A stretch of DNA of 64,000 nt from Chitinophagaceae bacterium (GCA_022843585.1 JALHNJ010000001.1:124001-188000); one strand, 5' to 3'. Shown: positions 1 to 9,077, counted from the stretch's first letter. Notes: generated by a model from the sequence alone, not told the origin. Numbers and translations: made by a program.

Positions 1-234
1 CGGGTGGTCCTTCGCCACGCCGGCAATATTAGCTTCACTCCAAACAAACAGTTCATTTGGCGTACAGGTACACAAAATGCAGAGATGTTCAATCGTCGCA
101 TAGGTAAGGCTATCCGTCTTTCCGGTCAGCAACCGGTTCACCGTGTGGTACTTCATGCCCTTTTGCACCAGGTACTTGCTCGCATTGTCGATACCACGGC
201 TCTTTAAAAGGCTGGCAACATTCAAACTAAGCAT
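1..234 (-). CDS. XRE/Cro-type HTH regulator (HTH_26-like), 3' end truncated by window edge
   Basis: Reverse strand open for 78 codons from ATG (CAT at 232-234) to the window edge: MLSLNVASLLKSRGIDNASKYLVQKGMKYHTVNRLLTGKTDSLTYATIEHLCILCTCTPNELFVWSEANIAGVAKDHP. Pattern typical of HTH_26. Missing from the ORF track because it is truncated. Confidence 0.75.
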   Translation of the reverse strand, partial: MLSLNVASLLKSRGIDNASKYLVQKGMKYHTVNRLLTGKTDSLTYATIEHLCILCTCTPNELFVWSEANIAGVAKDHP

Positions 235-271
235 AATTAATTGGTTTTTAAAGTTTGTTAGCTGTAAAATG

Positions 272-540
272 CTCATTTACAGCTCCGGAAAGCCTTCTTA
301 CAGTAAAAGAATGTACACTTACCTTACAGGGTTGTACGCTTGCCTTACCGGGAAAGCCATTTACATCAAAAGGAACGCTACTTACAAGAAAATAATTGTC
401 ACTCACCTCAAAATAATTGTTTCTTACATCAAAGGTATAATCACTTACATTATAGGAATGGTCACTTAAAGGAAAGAGATAGTTATTTGCAACGAAGGAA
501 TTGCCAATCGCATTAAAAGAATGGTCAACTGTAATGACAA
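272..540. repeat. Degenerate tandem array, period 21 bp, about 12-13 units
   Basis: Successive 21-mers align: CTTACAGTAAAAGAATGTACA / CTTACCTTACAGGGTTGTACG / CTTGCCTTACCGGGAAAGCCA / TTTACATCAAAAGGAACGCTA / CTTACAAGAAAATAATTGTCA / CTCACCTCAAAATAATTGTTT / CTTACATCAAAGGTATAATCA / CTTACATTATAGGAATGGTCA etc. Confidence 0.85.
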
Positions 541-851
541 ATTTGTCAATTTTTGGCCTGAAACCAGCACCAAAACCACTCAAATTTCAATCAACATTAC
601 CTGTTCTATTACCAGCAGCCGGTAAATAGTAAACTGCAGCAGGCAACTCTAAAGCTTATAAAAACTAAACAGGCATCGCAGAAAAATCAAGATCATTTAC
701 TTCCAAATTTTCAGGCAGTGGTTCATCGCAATTCATGGCTCCATCAAAAAAAGCAAAAGCATTTTCAGATTTTAAAACAGTTAGTCATTCAATTCATTTT
801 TCATTTCACTCGTTAATTTTCCTTTATTTTCAATGCAACAAATAAAAACCC

Positions 852-1331
852 ATGGAAGAAAATCAACCCCCGCAAGAGCAACATCTTTTTGATGATTTTA
901 GTAAAGTGACACAAGCAAGCCAGGGCAAACGCCTCGCTAACTACCTTATTGATCTCGTAGGTTTTTATGTGTTCATGTATTTTTTCAGCTATGTAATTAT
1001 AGAGATCAGTTGGGACCTCGCCGTATTACTCTATGGAGAAGACCAGGGCTTTAATCTCTTAGGCCGGTTAGTAATGCTATTACTTTATGGTATGTATATG
1101 GGTTTAGTAGAAGCCGTATTTAAAGGACGATCATTAGGAAAATTAATAACCGGCACCGTAGCCGTGTATGAAGATGGTACCCGCATCAGCGGACAAACAG
1201 CCCTGCTTCGGGGATTAATAAGAGCCGTGCCCTTTAATGCCTTTAGTGCATTAGGCAATCCGGCACATCCCTGGCACGACAAATGGAGCAAAACCTGGGT
1301 GGTAAATTATAAAGACATCAAACGGAATTAA
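852..1331 (+). CDS. RDD family membrane protein
   Basis: KRLANYLIDLVGFYVF..., GRSLGKLITGTVAV and LLRGLIRAVPF match the RDD pattern; several TM segments. Confidence 0.8.
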   Translation: MEENQPPQEQHLFDDFSKVTQASQGKRLANYLIDLVGFYVFMYFFSYVIIEISWDLAVLLYGEDQGFNLLGRLVMLLLYGMYMGLVEAVFKGRSLGKLITGTVAVYEDGTRISGQTALLRGLIRAVPFNAFSALGNPAHPWHDKWSKTWVVNYKDIKRN

Positions 1332-1350
1332 TAATTGAGTAATCTGCGGG

Positions 1351-2205
1351 TTATTTCTTCTTTCCTTTCAGGATCTTATTGGATTGTTGCTTTACTTTCT
1401 TTTCTTCTGTTGCTAATTTCCGTTGTACTTTTTTTACATCTTCGGCAGCGGGTAGTTGTTCCGGCAATACACCTCTTTCTTTTAGCATTTTACGAACGGC
1501 GAGGTTATTGTCAATATGTTCTTTGCTTATTTGTTGTTCGCCTTTCAGGTCTTTATCGGTAACATTATGGCTGGTAAGTTCTGTAGCAAAATCTTTTGCT
1601 TTAATGGTAAGTGTGGGCAGAAAATCTGCCAATGGCCGGGTGGAAGGTACTCCCAGTTTCTTCTTCATGTCTGTAGTACTGGCACCACCAAATAAGGCTT
1701 GGTCGCCTTTGGAACGAATGACAGCAAAACCTTTATCATCCACCCCTCTTTCGTAAATAATACCCGATAATTTCTTTTCGCTTTTGGTTAATTTTTCCCG
1801 GGCAGAAACCCTTGCTACATCCAGCAATCTTTTTTCAATAATCTCCTGGCGGCGGGTTTGTACGGCAAAATAAGTTTGGGCAAAAGCAATTTCATTTTTT
1901 GCTGAATCACCATTTTGAGCAACCAGGTAACAGGCATAACGGGTAAGTGCAATATCTTCAACTTCCCGTTTAGCAGCACTGCCTAGTTGGACCATTTTCG
2001 TGAAGCCACGAAAATGGTCAGTTACTTCTTCACCGGCATTCTCACAAGCCTTTCTTGCTTTCTCCAATGCATTGATAAAATTCTCCCATCGGGCATAGCC
2101 TAATATGGGTTGTAATTCTCTGGCACTCCAGCATTCTATTCCTTCATAGATATAGCAGGCACTCTCAAATTTTCCAAACAGGTCAGCGATTAGCTCTTTC
2201 TTCAT
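1351..2205 (-). CDS. dinD: DNA damage-inducible protein D
   Basis: FESACYIYEGIECWSARELQPILGYARWENFINALEKARKACENAG...HFR..TKMVQLGSAAKREVEDIALTRYACYLVAQNGD is typical of DinD. Confidence 0.9.
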   Translation of the reverse strand: MKKELIADLFGKFESACYIYEGIECWSARELQPILGYARWENFINALEKARKACENAGEEVTDHFRGFTKMVQLGSAAKREVEDIALTRYACYLVAQNGDSAKNEIAFAQTYFAVQTRRQEIIEKRLLDVARVSAREKLTKSEKKLSGIIYERGVDDKGFAVIRSKGDQALFGGASTTDMKKKLGVPSTRPLADFLPTLTIKAKDFATELTSHNVTDKDLKGEQQISKEHIDNNLAVRKMLKERGVLPEQLPAAEDVKKVQRKLATEEKKVKQQSNKILKGKKK

Positions 2206-2331
2206 GGGTTTAAAATTACCAAATAGGCAGTAGTTTGAACAACCGTAAATGATTAATTATTGATGGAAGAACTGCTTTTTCACAACTAAGGCTGGCAATT
2301 TTTATCATGCCCTTGCGGCGAATAATCGTCT

Positions 2332-2356
2332 AATCACCGCAAATTATGCGGTGATT
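2332..2356. promoter_or_regulatory. Perfect 10-bp inverted repeat in the divergent dinD/htpG intergenic region
   Basis: AATCACCGCA-AATTA-TGCGGTGATT. Confidence 0.6.
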
Positions 2357-2550
2357 TAGGTCAACAATCATCGAAATTGACTCATATCCCAAAAACATCA
2401 ATCAAAAAAGGGGATTTCTGACTCATACCCCAATAACTAAAAGAGCTAATCGCTGTCAATCTGGCAATCTTCCGCCTGTTGGAACAGCTATTGCGTACCT
2501 TGCGCAGCACTTATAACTTAATACTTACAACTTAAAACTTACCTCACATC

Positions 2551-4440
2551 ATGGTACAAGAAAAAGGAACCATTTCCATTAACACCGAGAACATTTTTCC
2601 TATCATTAAAAAATTCCTTTATTCGGATAATGAAATATTTCTGAGGGAGCTGGTAAGCAATGCCGTTGATGCAACGCAAAAAATAAAACGCCTTTCTACA
2701 TTAGGGCATTATAATCAACCCACCGGCGACCTGAAAGTAAAAGTGTCCGTAGATGCCGATGCAAAAACCATCACCATTTCTGATAATGGTATTGGTATGA
2801 CGGCCGAAGAAATAAAAAAATACATTAATCAGGTAGCATTTTCCGGTGCTACCGAGTTCATGGAAAAATTTAAAGAAGCCAAAGATGCCAATGAAATTAT
2901 TGGCCGCTTCGGTCTTGGTTTTTATTCGGCATTCATGGTGGCGGATAAAGTAGAGATTCAAACATTAAGTTACCAGGATGCTGCAGAGCCTGCCCGCTGG
3001 ATCTGCGATGGCAGCACCAGTTTTGAAATAAGCGAAGGCAGCAAAACCGAAAGAGGTACCGACATTATTTTATATGTAAATGCAGAGTCGGAAGAATTTT
3101 TACAGGAAAGCCGCCTCGGCGAGATACTGAACAAGTATGCCAAGTTTCTGCCCGTGCCGGTTCAGTTCGGTACCAAAACAGAAAGAGAACCAGATGGTGA
3201 AGATGAAGAAGGCAAACCAAAATATAAATCAGTAGAAGTTGATAATATCATCAACAATACCAATCCTATCTGGACAAAAGCTCCTGCTGATCTGAAAGAT
3301 GAAGACTATTTGGATTTCTATAGAGAGTTATATCCTTTCTCCGAAGAGCCGTTGTTCTGGATACATTTGAATGTTGATTATCCTTTCAACCTTACCGGTG
3401 TTCTGTATTTCCCCAAACTGAAAAATGATTTTGAAGTACAGAAGAATAAAATAAAACTCTTCAGCCGACAGGTATTTATTACGGATGAAGTAAAAGACAT
3501 TGTTCCGGAATTTTTATTATTACTACACGGTGTTATTGATTCACCGGATATTCCATTGAACGTAAGCCGTTCTTTTTTACAGGCCGATAGCAATGTAAAA
3601 AAGATCAACAGTTATATATCCCGCAAAGTAGCCGATAAACTCAGCGAACTGTTTAAGAAAGATCGCAAAGGCTACGAAGACAAATGGGGCGACATCGGCA
3701 TCTTTGTGAAGTACGGTGCCTTGTCCGACGAAAAGTTTTACGATAAAGCCAAAGAGTTCTTATTGCTCAGCAATACCAACAAAGAAAATTACACACTGGA
3801 TGAGTACAGCATCAAGGTAAAAGATTTTCAAACCGATAAAGAAGATCAACTTATTTATCTCTATACCAATGATCCGGAACGACAAGACAGTTATATACAA
3901 GCCGCATTGAAAAAAGACTACGATGTATTGCTGATGAATTCGCCGATCGACACACATTTCATTCATCATTTAGAAATGAAGCTGGAAAAAACATCGTTGA
4001 AAAGAGTGGATGCAGATGTAATTGATAAGCTGATCGTAAAAGAAGATGCAGCAACACATCAATTAACGGAAGATGAAACAACGAAGCTGAAAAATATTTT
4101 CGATAAAGCCATCAGCAACCCGGCCATGAAAGTGGAAATAGAAAGTCAGCATGCAGAAGGAATGCCGGTAACTATTACGATGGAAGAGTGGATGCGCCGT
4201 ATGAAAGACATGAGTAAAATGGGCGGCGGTGGCGGCATGAATTTTTATGGAGCCATGCCGGATAATTATAAAGTGGCCATTAATGCCAATCACAAGATCA
4301 TCAGCAAAATATTGAATGCAGAAGAAGGGCAACAAACAGCAATGGCAAAGCAAGCCTTTGATCTGGCGATGCTGGCGCAGGGCTTATTAAAAGGTGCCGA
4401 CCTTACTGCATTTGTTGAACGCAGCGTTGAAACGATTTAA
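2551..4440 (+). CDS. htpG: Molecular chaperone HtpG (Hsp90)
   Basis: FLRELVSNAVDA, ISDNGIGMT, GRFGLGFYSAFMVADKV, GVIDSPDIPLNVSRSFLQ. Confidence 0.98.
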   Translation: MVQEKGTISINTENIFPIIKKFLYSDNEIFLRELVSNAVDATQKIKRLSTLGHYNQPTGDLKVKVSVDADAKTITISDNGIGMTAEEIKKYINQVAFSGATEFMEKFKEAKDANEIIGRFGLGFYSAFMVADKVEIQTLSYQDAAEPARWICDGSTSFEISEGSKTERGTDIILYVNAESEEFLQESRLGEILNKYAKFLPVPVQFGTKTEREPDGEDEEGKPKYKSVEVDNIINNTNPIWTKAPADLKDEDYLDFYRELYPFSEEPLFWIHLNVDYPFNLTGVLYFPKLKNDFEVQKNKIKLFSRQVFITDEVKDIVPEFLLLLHGVIDSPDIPLNVSRSFLQADSNVKKINSYISRKVADKLSELFKKDRKGYEDKWGDIGIFVKYGALSDEKFYDKAKEFLLLSNTNKENYTLDEYSIKVKDFQTDKEDQLIYLYTNDPERQDSYIQAALKKDYDVLLMNSPIDTHFIHHLEMKLEKTSLKRVDADVIDKLIVKEDAATHQLTEDETTKLKNIFDKAISNPAMKVEIESQHAEGMPVTITMEEWMRRMKDMSKMGGGGGMNFYGAMPDNYKVAINANHKIISKILNAEEGQQTAMAKQAFDLAMLAQGLLKGADLTAFVERSVETI

Positions 4441-4709
4441 TGACTGAGATTGGAGAGGTCCGGTTTTATTTCCGGGTTGAAAACCAGGAACTCAACGGAT
4501 TCAGGCGCCGAGAGAATGATCTCCCGGTATTTGTCCTTTAAAGTTCGTTTGAATTTGCCCAGGTAACCGGGTACCCGAAGGTCCTGAACATTAATGGTCA
4601 CGGATTCAATCAGGTCATTGCCTATGTACATCATTAGTTGCATAACAGGGATATTGGATAAACAAAGCAATTGATTTTTTTTTGCTTTGGCAATCCTATA
4701 ACTACTCAT
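4437..4709 (-). CDS. Hypothetical protein, 90 aa
   Basis: Open frame, convergent with htpG and overlapping its stop; no family recognised. Confidence 0.5.
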   Translation of the reverse strand: MSSYRIAKAKKNQLLCLSNIPVMQLMMYIGNDLIESVTINVQDLRVPGYLGKFKRTLKDKYREIILSAPESVEFLVFNPEIKPDLSNLSH

Positions 4710-4895
4710 TTTTGATAAGTAGTTTTTCTATAGACAGCTAAGCGTTTTTCCCAACCGTGGAATCTGTGGCTAACCTGTATTCATCGCTGCGCAACGCTGT
4801 GTTTACTTGTATTAATCTGTGTTCATCCGTGGTTAAACTGTATTTATTTTAGCAAGACAGCAGTCAAATTAGCGGCCTCTCAATTTTCCCTGTCG

Positions 4896-4903
4896 TAAAT
4901 TTG
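4896..4903 (+). promoter_or_regulatory. Bacteroidetes-type -7 element candidate (TAnnTTTG)
   Basis: TAAATTTG, 19 nt before the ATG at 4922; no clear -33 element seen. Confidence 0.4.
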
Positions 4904-4921
4904 CCCTTCAATTATCGCCAT

Positions 4922-6037
4922 ATGACAATCGCAGTATTAGGAGCCGGCATGGTCGGCCGTGCCATCGCCCTTGACCTCGCAGCAGAACATGCTGTTACCT
5001 CTTTCGATCTTAACGCAGCCAACCTTGAAGAATTAAAAAGCAGGAACCCCAACATACATACCGCCGCCGCCGATCTTGCTGATTTCAACAGCTACACAGA
5101 AATGCTATCGCCGTTTGATGTGGTAGTAACAGCAGTACCCGGCTTTATGGGATATAAAACATTAGAAGCTGTAATTCATGCCGGAAAAAATGTGGTAGAC
5201 ATTTCATTCTTTCCGGAAGATGTGTTGCAGTTAGACGAATTAGCCAAAGAAAAAAATGTAACTGTCATTACCGATTGTGGTGTAGCACCGGGTATGAGCA
5301 ATTTCATCATCGGCCGCTACAATGAAGAAATGAAAATAGAATCTTTTGAATGTTATGTAGGCGGATTACCAAAAGAAAGAAAACCACCGTTCCAATACAA
5401 AGCACCCTTCTCCCCGGTGGATGTGATACAGGAATATATTCGTCCCGCAAGATTAGTAGAAGATGGAATAATTGTAACCAAGCCAGCATTAAGCGATATA
5501 GAGTTAATGACATTTGAGAATGCAGGAGAACTGGAAGCATTCAATACGGATGGTCTTCGTTCATTGATCTACACCATGGGTCATATTCCGGATATGAAAG
5601 AAAAGACCTTGCGATATCCCGGACATATTGATCTGATAATTGCCATGCAGCAGGCCGGTTTTTTTGATACGACTCCCTTACGAATAAAGGATGTTGACAT
5701 TTCTCCATTAGACTTTACTTCCAAAATATTAGTGAACCAATGGAAACTCGGTGCCGAAGAACAAGAGTTTACGGTAATGAAAGTGATTCTAAGAAGCAAC
5801 GAAAAAACAGTTGAATACAATTTGTATGATGAATATGATGCTGCATCAAAGCTTTCTTCTATGGCCAGAACAACAGGCTACACCTGCACTGCTGCTGTTA
5901 ATTTAATAGGCAAGGGTTTGTTTATGGAGAAAGGAGTTTTTCCACCGGAATTAGTAGGCAAGCATCAAACCTGTTTTGATTTTGTGATGGAATATCTGAA
6001 AGAAAGGAATGTAATTTGGGAAAAAACGGAATCGTAA
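4922..6037 (+). CDS. Saccharopine dehydrogenase family protein
   Basis: MTIAVLGAGMVGRAIALDLA Rossmann motif, TDCGVAPGMSN; ATG at 4922 preferred over the track TTG at 4901. Confidence 0.85.
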   Translation: MTIAVLGAGMVGRAIALDLAAEHAVTSFDLNAANLEELKSRNPNIHTAAADLADFNSYTEMLSPFDVVVTAVPGFMGYKTLEAVIHAGKNVVDISFFPEDVLQLDELAKEKNVTVITDCGVAPGMSNFIIGRYNEEMKIESFECYVGGLPKERKPPFQYKAPFSPVDVIQEYIRPARLVEDGIIVTKPALSDIELMTFENAGELEAFNTDGLRSLIYTMGHIPDMKEKTLRYPGHIDLIIAMQQAGFFDTTPLRIKDVDISPLDFTSKILVNQWKLGAEEQEFTVMKVILRSNEKTVEYNLYDEYDAASKLSSMARTTGYTCTAAVNLIGKGLFMEKGVFPPELVGKHQTCFDFVMEYLKERNVIWEKTES

Positions 6038-6048
6038 ATCAATAAAAA

Positions 6049-6067
6049 AAAGCGGCACAGCCGCTTT
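6049..6067. terminator. Bidirectional intrinsic terminator-like hairpin
   Basis: AAAGCGGC-ACA-GCCGCTTT between convergent genes. Confidence 0.7.
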
Positions 6068-6104
6068 ATCATTTTTATCATTGTAATCAAATTAATCAGC
6101 GGTC

Positions 6105-6701
6105 TTATTCCGCCTCTGCTACCACTTCCTTCACTTCCGGTATCATCCGCTTCATCATTCCTTCAATACCTGCTTTCAAAGTGATCATTGAGGAAGGACA
6201 TCCACTGCAACTTCCCTGCATGGAAAGATTTACGGTACCTGCATCATAACTTTTAAATTGAATAGCACCGCCATCCATTTCTACCGCCGGACGAACGTAA
6301 TTATCTAACAACTCTTTAATACGTTTTACTACATCATCATCATCGGCAGATACTTCATTACTGCTGGTTTGTTTTACCGCGGCAAGCTCTTCTTCATTCA
6401 CTACTGCTTTACCTTCTTCCAGGTAGTCTTTCAAAAACTGGCGGATAGAAGGAATTACATCCTGCCAATCTGTTTCTGTAGTTTTTGTAAGCGTTACAAA
6501 ATTGCTGGCGATAAATACCGCTTTGATGAAAGGGAAACCAAATAATTCTGTTGCCAAAGGCGATGGCTTTGCACTTTCCGCATCGGGAAAATCAATGCTC
6601 TTGCCGGGATACAAAAGCTTGTTGGCCACGAACTTCATTGTCTCCGGGTTAGGAGTCATTTCAGTATAAATGCTGATAACGGGATTGCCTGTTTTAATCA
6701 T
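6105..6701 (-). CDS. NifU/Nfu-type Fe-S scaffold protein (Nfu_N plus NifU C-terminal domain)
   Basis: IYTEMTPNPETMKFVANK (Nfu_N); RPAVEMDGGAIQFKSY...GSCSGCPSSMITLKAGIE (CxxC). Confidence 0.92.
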   Translation of the reverse strand: MIKTGNPVISIYTEMTPNPETMKFVANKLLYPGKSIDFPDAESAKPSPLATELFGFPFIKAVFIASNFVTLTKTTETDWQDVIPSIRQFLKDYLEEGKAVVNEEELAAVKQTSSNEVSADDDDVVKRIKELLDNYVRPAVEMDGGAIQFKSYDAGTVNLSMQGSCSGCPSSMITLKAGIEGMMKRMIPEVKEVVAEAE

Positions 6702-6863
6702 AACTGCTCAAATTAGAACTACAAAAATAACAAGATTTAGCGGGGATTTGTTTACGAAGGAGGGAACGATTAAAAAGTCCGAAAGACCATAAGTCGGGAA
6801 GTCCGAAAGAATATTTCGCTTACCGCCAATGTCTTGCGGACTTTCTGACCCCTGACTTTCCGG

Positions 6864-7586
6864 CTACTCTTTGAACTTCCCCGTTTTTTTTAAATACCGG
6901 ACCAACACATAAATAAGGAGTAAGGCACCCAGTATAATTCCAAGAAGGAGATTCCTTCGGCTTTCATCATGACCTGTCAATTCAGGATAATTGAGTAATA
7001 AGATCAGCGTAATACCGATCAACCAAATAAATTGGGTGGTATGTTCTTTTAGAATCCAACGTTTCCAGTTGAACTGCATGCTGCTGAAAGTTTTGCCAAT
7101 ACCGCCCAGGTTAGGAAACCAACGATTCACTTTTTTGCAATACTCGTCAAAGCCGGCTCCAAACTTTACCCGAAGAAAATTTTCTTCCGCCAACACAATA
7201 GCCTGGTAGATGAATAAGAAAATGGGAATAACAATTGCCACATACACTAAAGAGTTGGCAAGAATGCCAACACCCAGCAACATCAAAATATTTCCAACAT
7301 ATAATGGATTGCGGCAATGATTAAATATTCCTTCGGTTACCAATCCTTCTGCATAAGGCTTGCCTTCCTTGCCACCACGGATAATGTAGGCGAGTCCAAT
7401 CGTCAATCCCCGTATCAATTGCCCCAAACAAGTAACGAATAAACCAATACCTATTGGCCATATATAATAAGAGCTTCCAAATTTTGCTGGTGAAAACAAT
7501 GGCCAGGAAGGAATGAACAATGCACCGTAGAAAAGAATAAAGATCCAGTTGCGATACTTAAAGAAAAAATTACCGGTACTAATCAT
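6864..7586 (-). CDS. Isoprenylcysteine carboxyl methyltransferase (ICMT)/PEMT-like membrane methyltransferase
   Basis: LVTEGIFNHCRNPLYVGNILMLLGVG...EENFLRVKFGAGFDEYCKKVNRWFP. Confidence 0.8.
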   Translation of the reverse strand: MISTGNFFFKYRNWIFILFYGALFIPSWPLFSPAKFGSSYYIWPIGIGLFVTCLGQLIRGLTIGLAYIIRGGKEGKPYAEGLVTEGIFNHCRNPLYVGNILMLLGVGILANSLVYVAIVIPIFLFIYQAIVLAEENFLRVKFGAGFDEYCKKVNRWFPNLGGIGKTFSSMQFNWKRWILKEHTTQFIWLIGITLILLLNYPELTGHDESRRNLLLGIILGALLLIYVLVRYLKKTGKFKE

Positions 7587-7660
7587 AGGTACATAAATTA
7601 AAATTCAACAGCACAATTGAGCTTTGTATGAATTGAATTTTCTATTGGTTATTTAATGCC

Positions 7661-8389
7661 TTATTTTTTTACAGCTATTAATCCTGCAAAATTATACCAC
7701 TTAAAAAACACTTCGCAATGATTAAAACCTTTATCCCGTAGCAGTGTAATGTTCTCGGTAAGTTTATAGGGAACGAGTACATTCTCCAACGCTTCTCTTT
7801 TTTGAGAAATCTCCATTTCACTGTAATTATTACGGCGTTTATAGTTGTAATAGTATTTAATAAAGTCACGGTTGAAATTGCTTTCTTCCGCTAATATTTT
7901 TTCTACCAGTATCAACACTCCGCCGGGATTAAGACCATCATAAATATTTTTTAATACCTGCTCTCTGTAAACGGGGCGTACAAATTGAAGCGTTAAGCAC
8001 AACACTACAACAGAAGCGTTTTTAATTTCAATGCCTTGCCCGAGGTCAGCGCAACGTAGTTCGTAGGGACGGGAGAAACCCAACTCCAATAATTTTGATT
8101 TGCATTTATCCAGCATTTCCTGCGAATCATCTACACCTACAAAGCGTATGTTTTGATTCACCATAGTATCCATTCCAATCAACGTAGTTCCGGTAGAGCA
8201 ACCCAGGTCATATACATCAGAGCCCTCTTTGGCATGGTCGGCAGCGAGTTCGGCCATCATCCGTTGTATTTCTCCATAGTAAGGAACGGAACGGTTCACC
8301 ATATCATCAAAAACCTTTGCTACACTAGCACCAAATTTAAAATCGCTGGCTTTTTCAATTTCCTCTCTGAAAACTTCATCTTTGCCCAT
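7661..8389 (-). CDS. cmoA: Carboxy-S-adenosyl-L-methionine synthase CmoA-like methyltransferase
   Basis: DEVFREEIEKASDFKFGASVAKVFDDMVNRSVPYYGEIQRM...DLGCSTGTTL...; strong overall resemblance to CmoA. Confidence 0.85.
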   Translation of the reverse strand: MGKDEVFREEIEKASDFKFGASVAKVFDDMVNRSVPYYGEIQRMMAELAADHAKEGSDVYDLGCSTGTTLIGMDTMVNQNIRFVGVDDSQEMLDKCKSKLLELGFSRPYELRCADLGQGIEIKNASVVVLCLTLQFVRPVYREQVLKNIYDGLNPGGVLILVEKILAEESNFNRDFIKYYYNYKRRNNYSEMEISQKREALENVLVPYKLTENITLLRDKGFNHCEVFFKWYNFAGLIAVKK

Positions 8390-8488
8390 AGTACATATAT
8401 AAATAGATTCAAAGTTACATTTTTACTATTGCATGAACGAATAAGGGATAATGAGTGTTAAATAGTTTATTGTTATTAATATTTAAAT

Positions 8489-8863
8489 ATGAAAAAAATA
8501 TATCATCTCGGAAACTGTACCACTTGCCAGGCCATTATAAAAGAAACAGCTATTGATAAAAAAGGTTTTGTTATGCAAAACATAAAGTCGGAGAAAATTA
8601 CACCGGCCCAATTGGAGGAAATGAAAAAAATGGCAGGTACTTACGAAGCCTTATTCAGCCGCCGGGCTATGAAATACAAAGAACTTGGGTTAAAGGACAA
8701 AAAACTTACCGAAAAAGACTACCGGGATTTTATACTGGAGGAATACACTTTCTTAAAAAGACCAGTGGTACTCATCAACGATGCTATTTTCATTGGCAGT
8801 GAAAAGAAAGCAGTGGCCGCATTAAAAACACATTTGAAATCGATTAGAATTGTTTATAGGTGA
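8489..8863 (+). CDS. ArsC/Spx-like (thioredoxin fold) arsenate reductase family protein
   Basis: MKKIYHLGNCTTCQAIIKE...FSRRAMKYKELGL...FLKRPVVLIND. Confidence 0.8.
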   Translation: MKKIYHLGNCTTCQAIIKETAIDKKGFVMQNIKSEKITPAQLEEMKKMAGTYEALFSRRAMKYKELGLKDKKLTEKDYRDFILEEYTFLKRPVVLINDAIFIGSEKKAVAALKTHLKSIRIVYR

Positions 8864-9010
8864 AAAACAAACGTATTGCTTGATTAATTTCGAATATAGA
8901 AAGCATTAACTGATAAGTTTTTCCAATTAAATGATAAAAAATTATCATCTGGCATGTTTTTAGAAAAGGAATATTAACAAAGCTTCAATAGTAACCCGCA
9001 TTGTTATTTT

Positions 9011-9018
9011 TAACTTTG
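9011..9018 (+). promoter_or_regulatory. Bacteroidetes-type -7 element candidate
   Basis: TAACTTTG upstream of the OmpA-family gene. Confidence 0.4.
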
Positions 9019-9077
9019 CCACTCATTAAAATAAGGTAGTGGTCGTAAAACTATTATCATCTTTTCATATAAAATCA

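Noticed and set aside
4-207. Plus-strand ORF at the left edge
   Set aside because: It is antisense to a much better supported XRE-type CDS on the minus strand (1-234).
248-583. Minus-strand 111-aa ORF over the 21-bp array
   Set aside because: Only a TTG start, no family, and the opposite strand is open too; reported as a repeat array rather than a CDS.
1379-1756. Plus-strand ORF inside dinD
   Set aside because: Antisense to a clear DinD frame.
4170-4270. Gly-rich GGGGGMNFYG segment in HtpG
   Set aside because: Low-complexity insertion near the C-terminus; I believe it is usual in Bacteroidetes HtpG and not a novelty.
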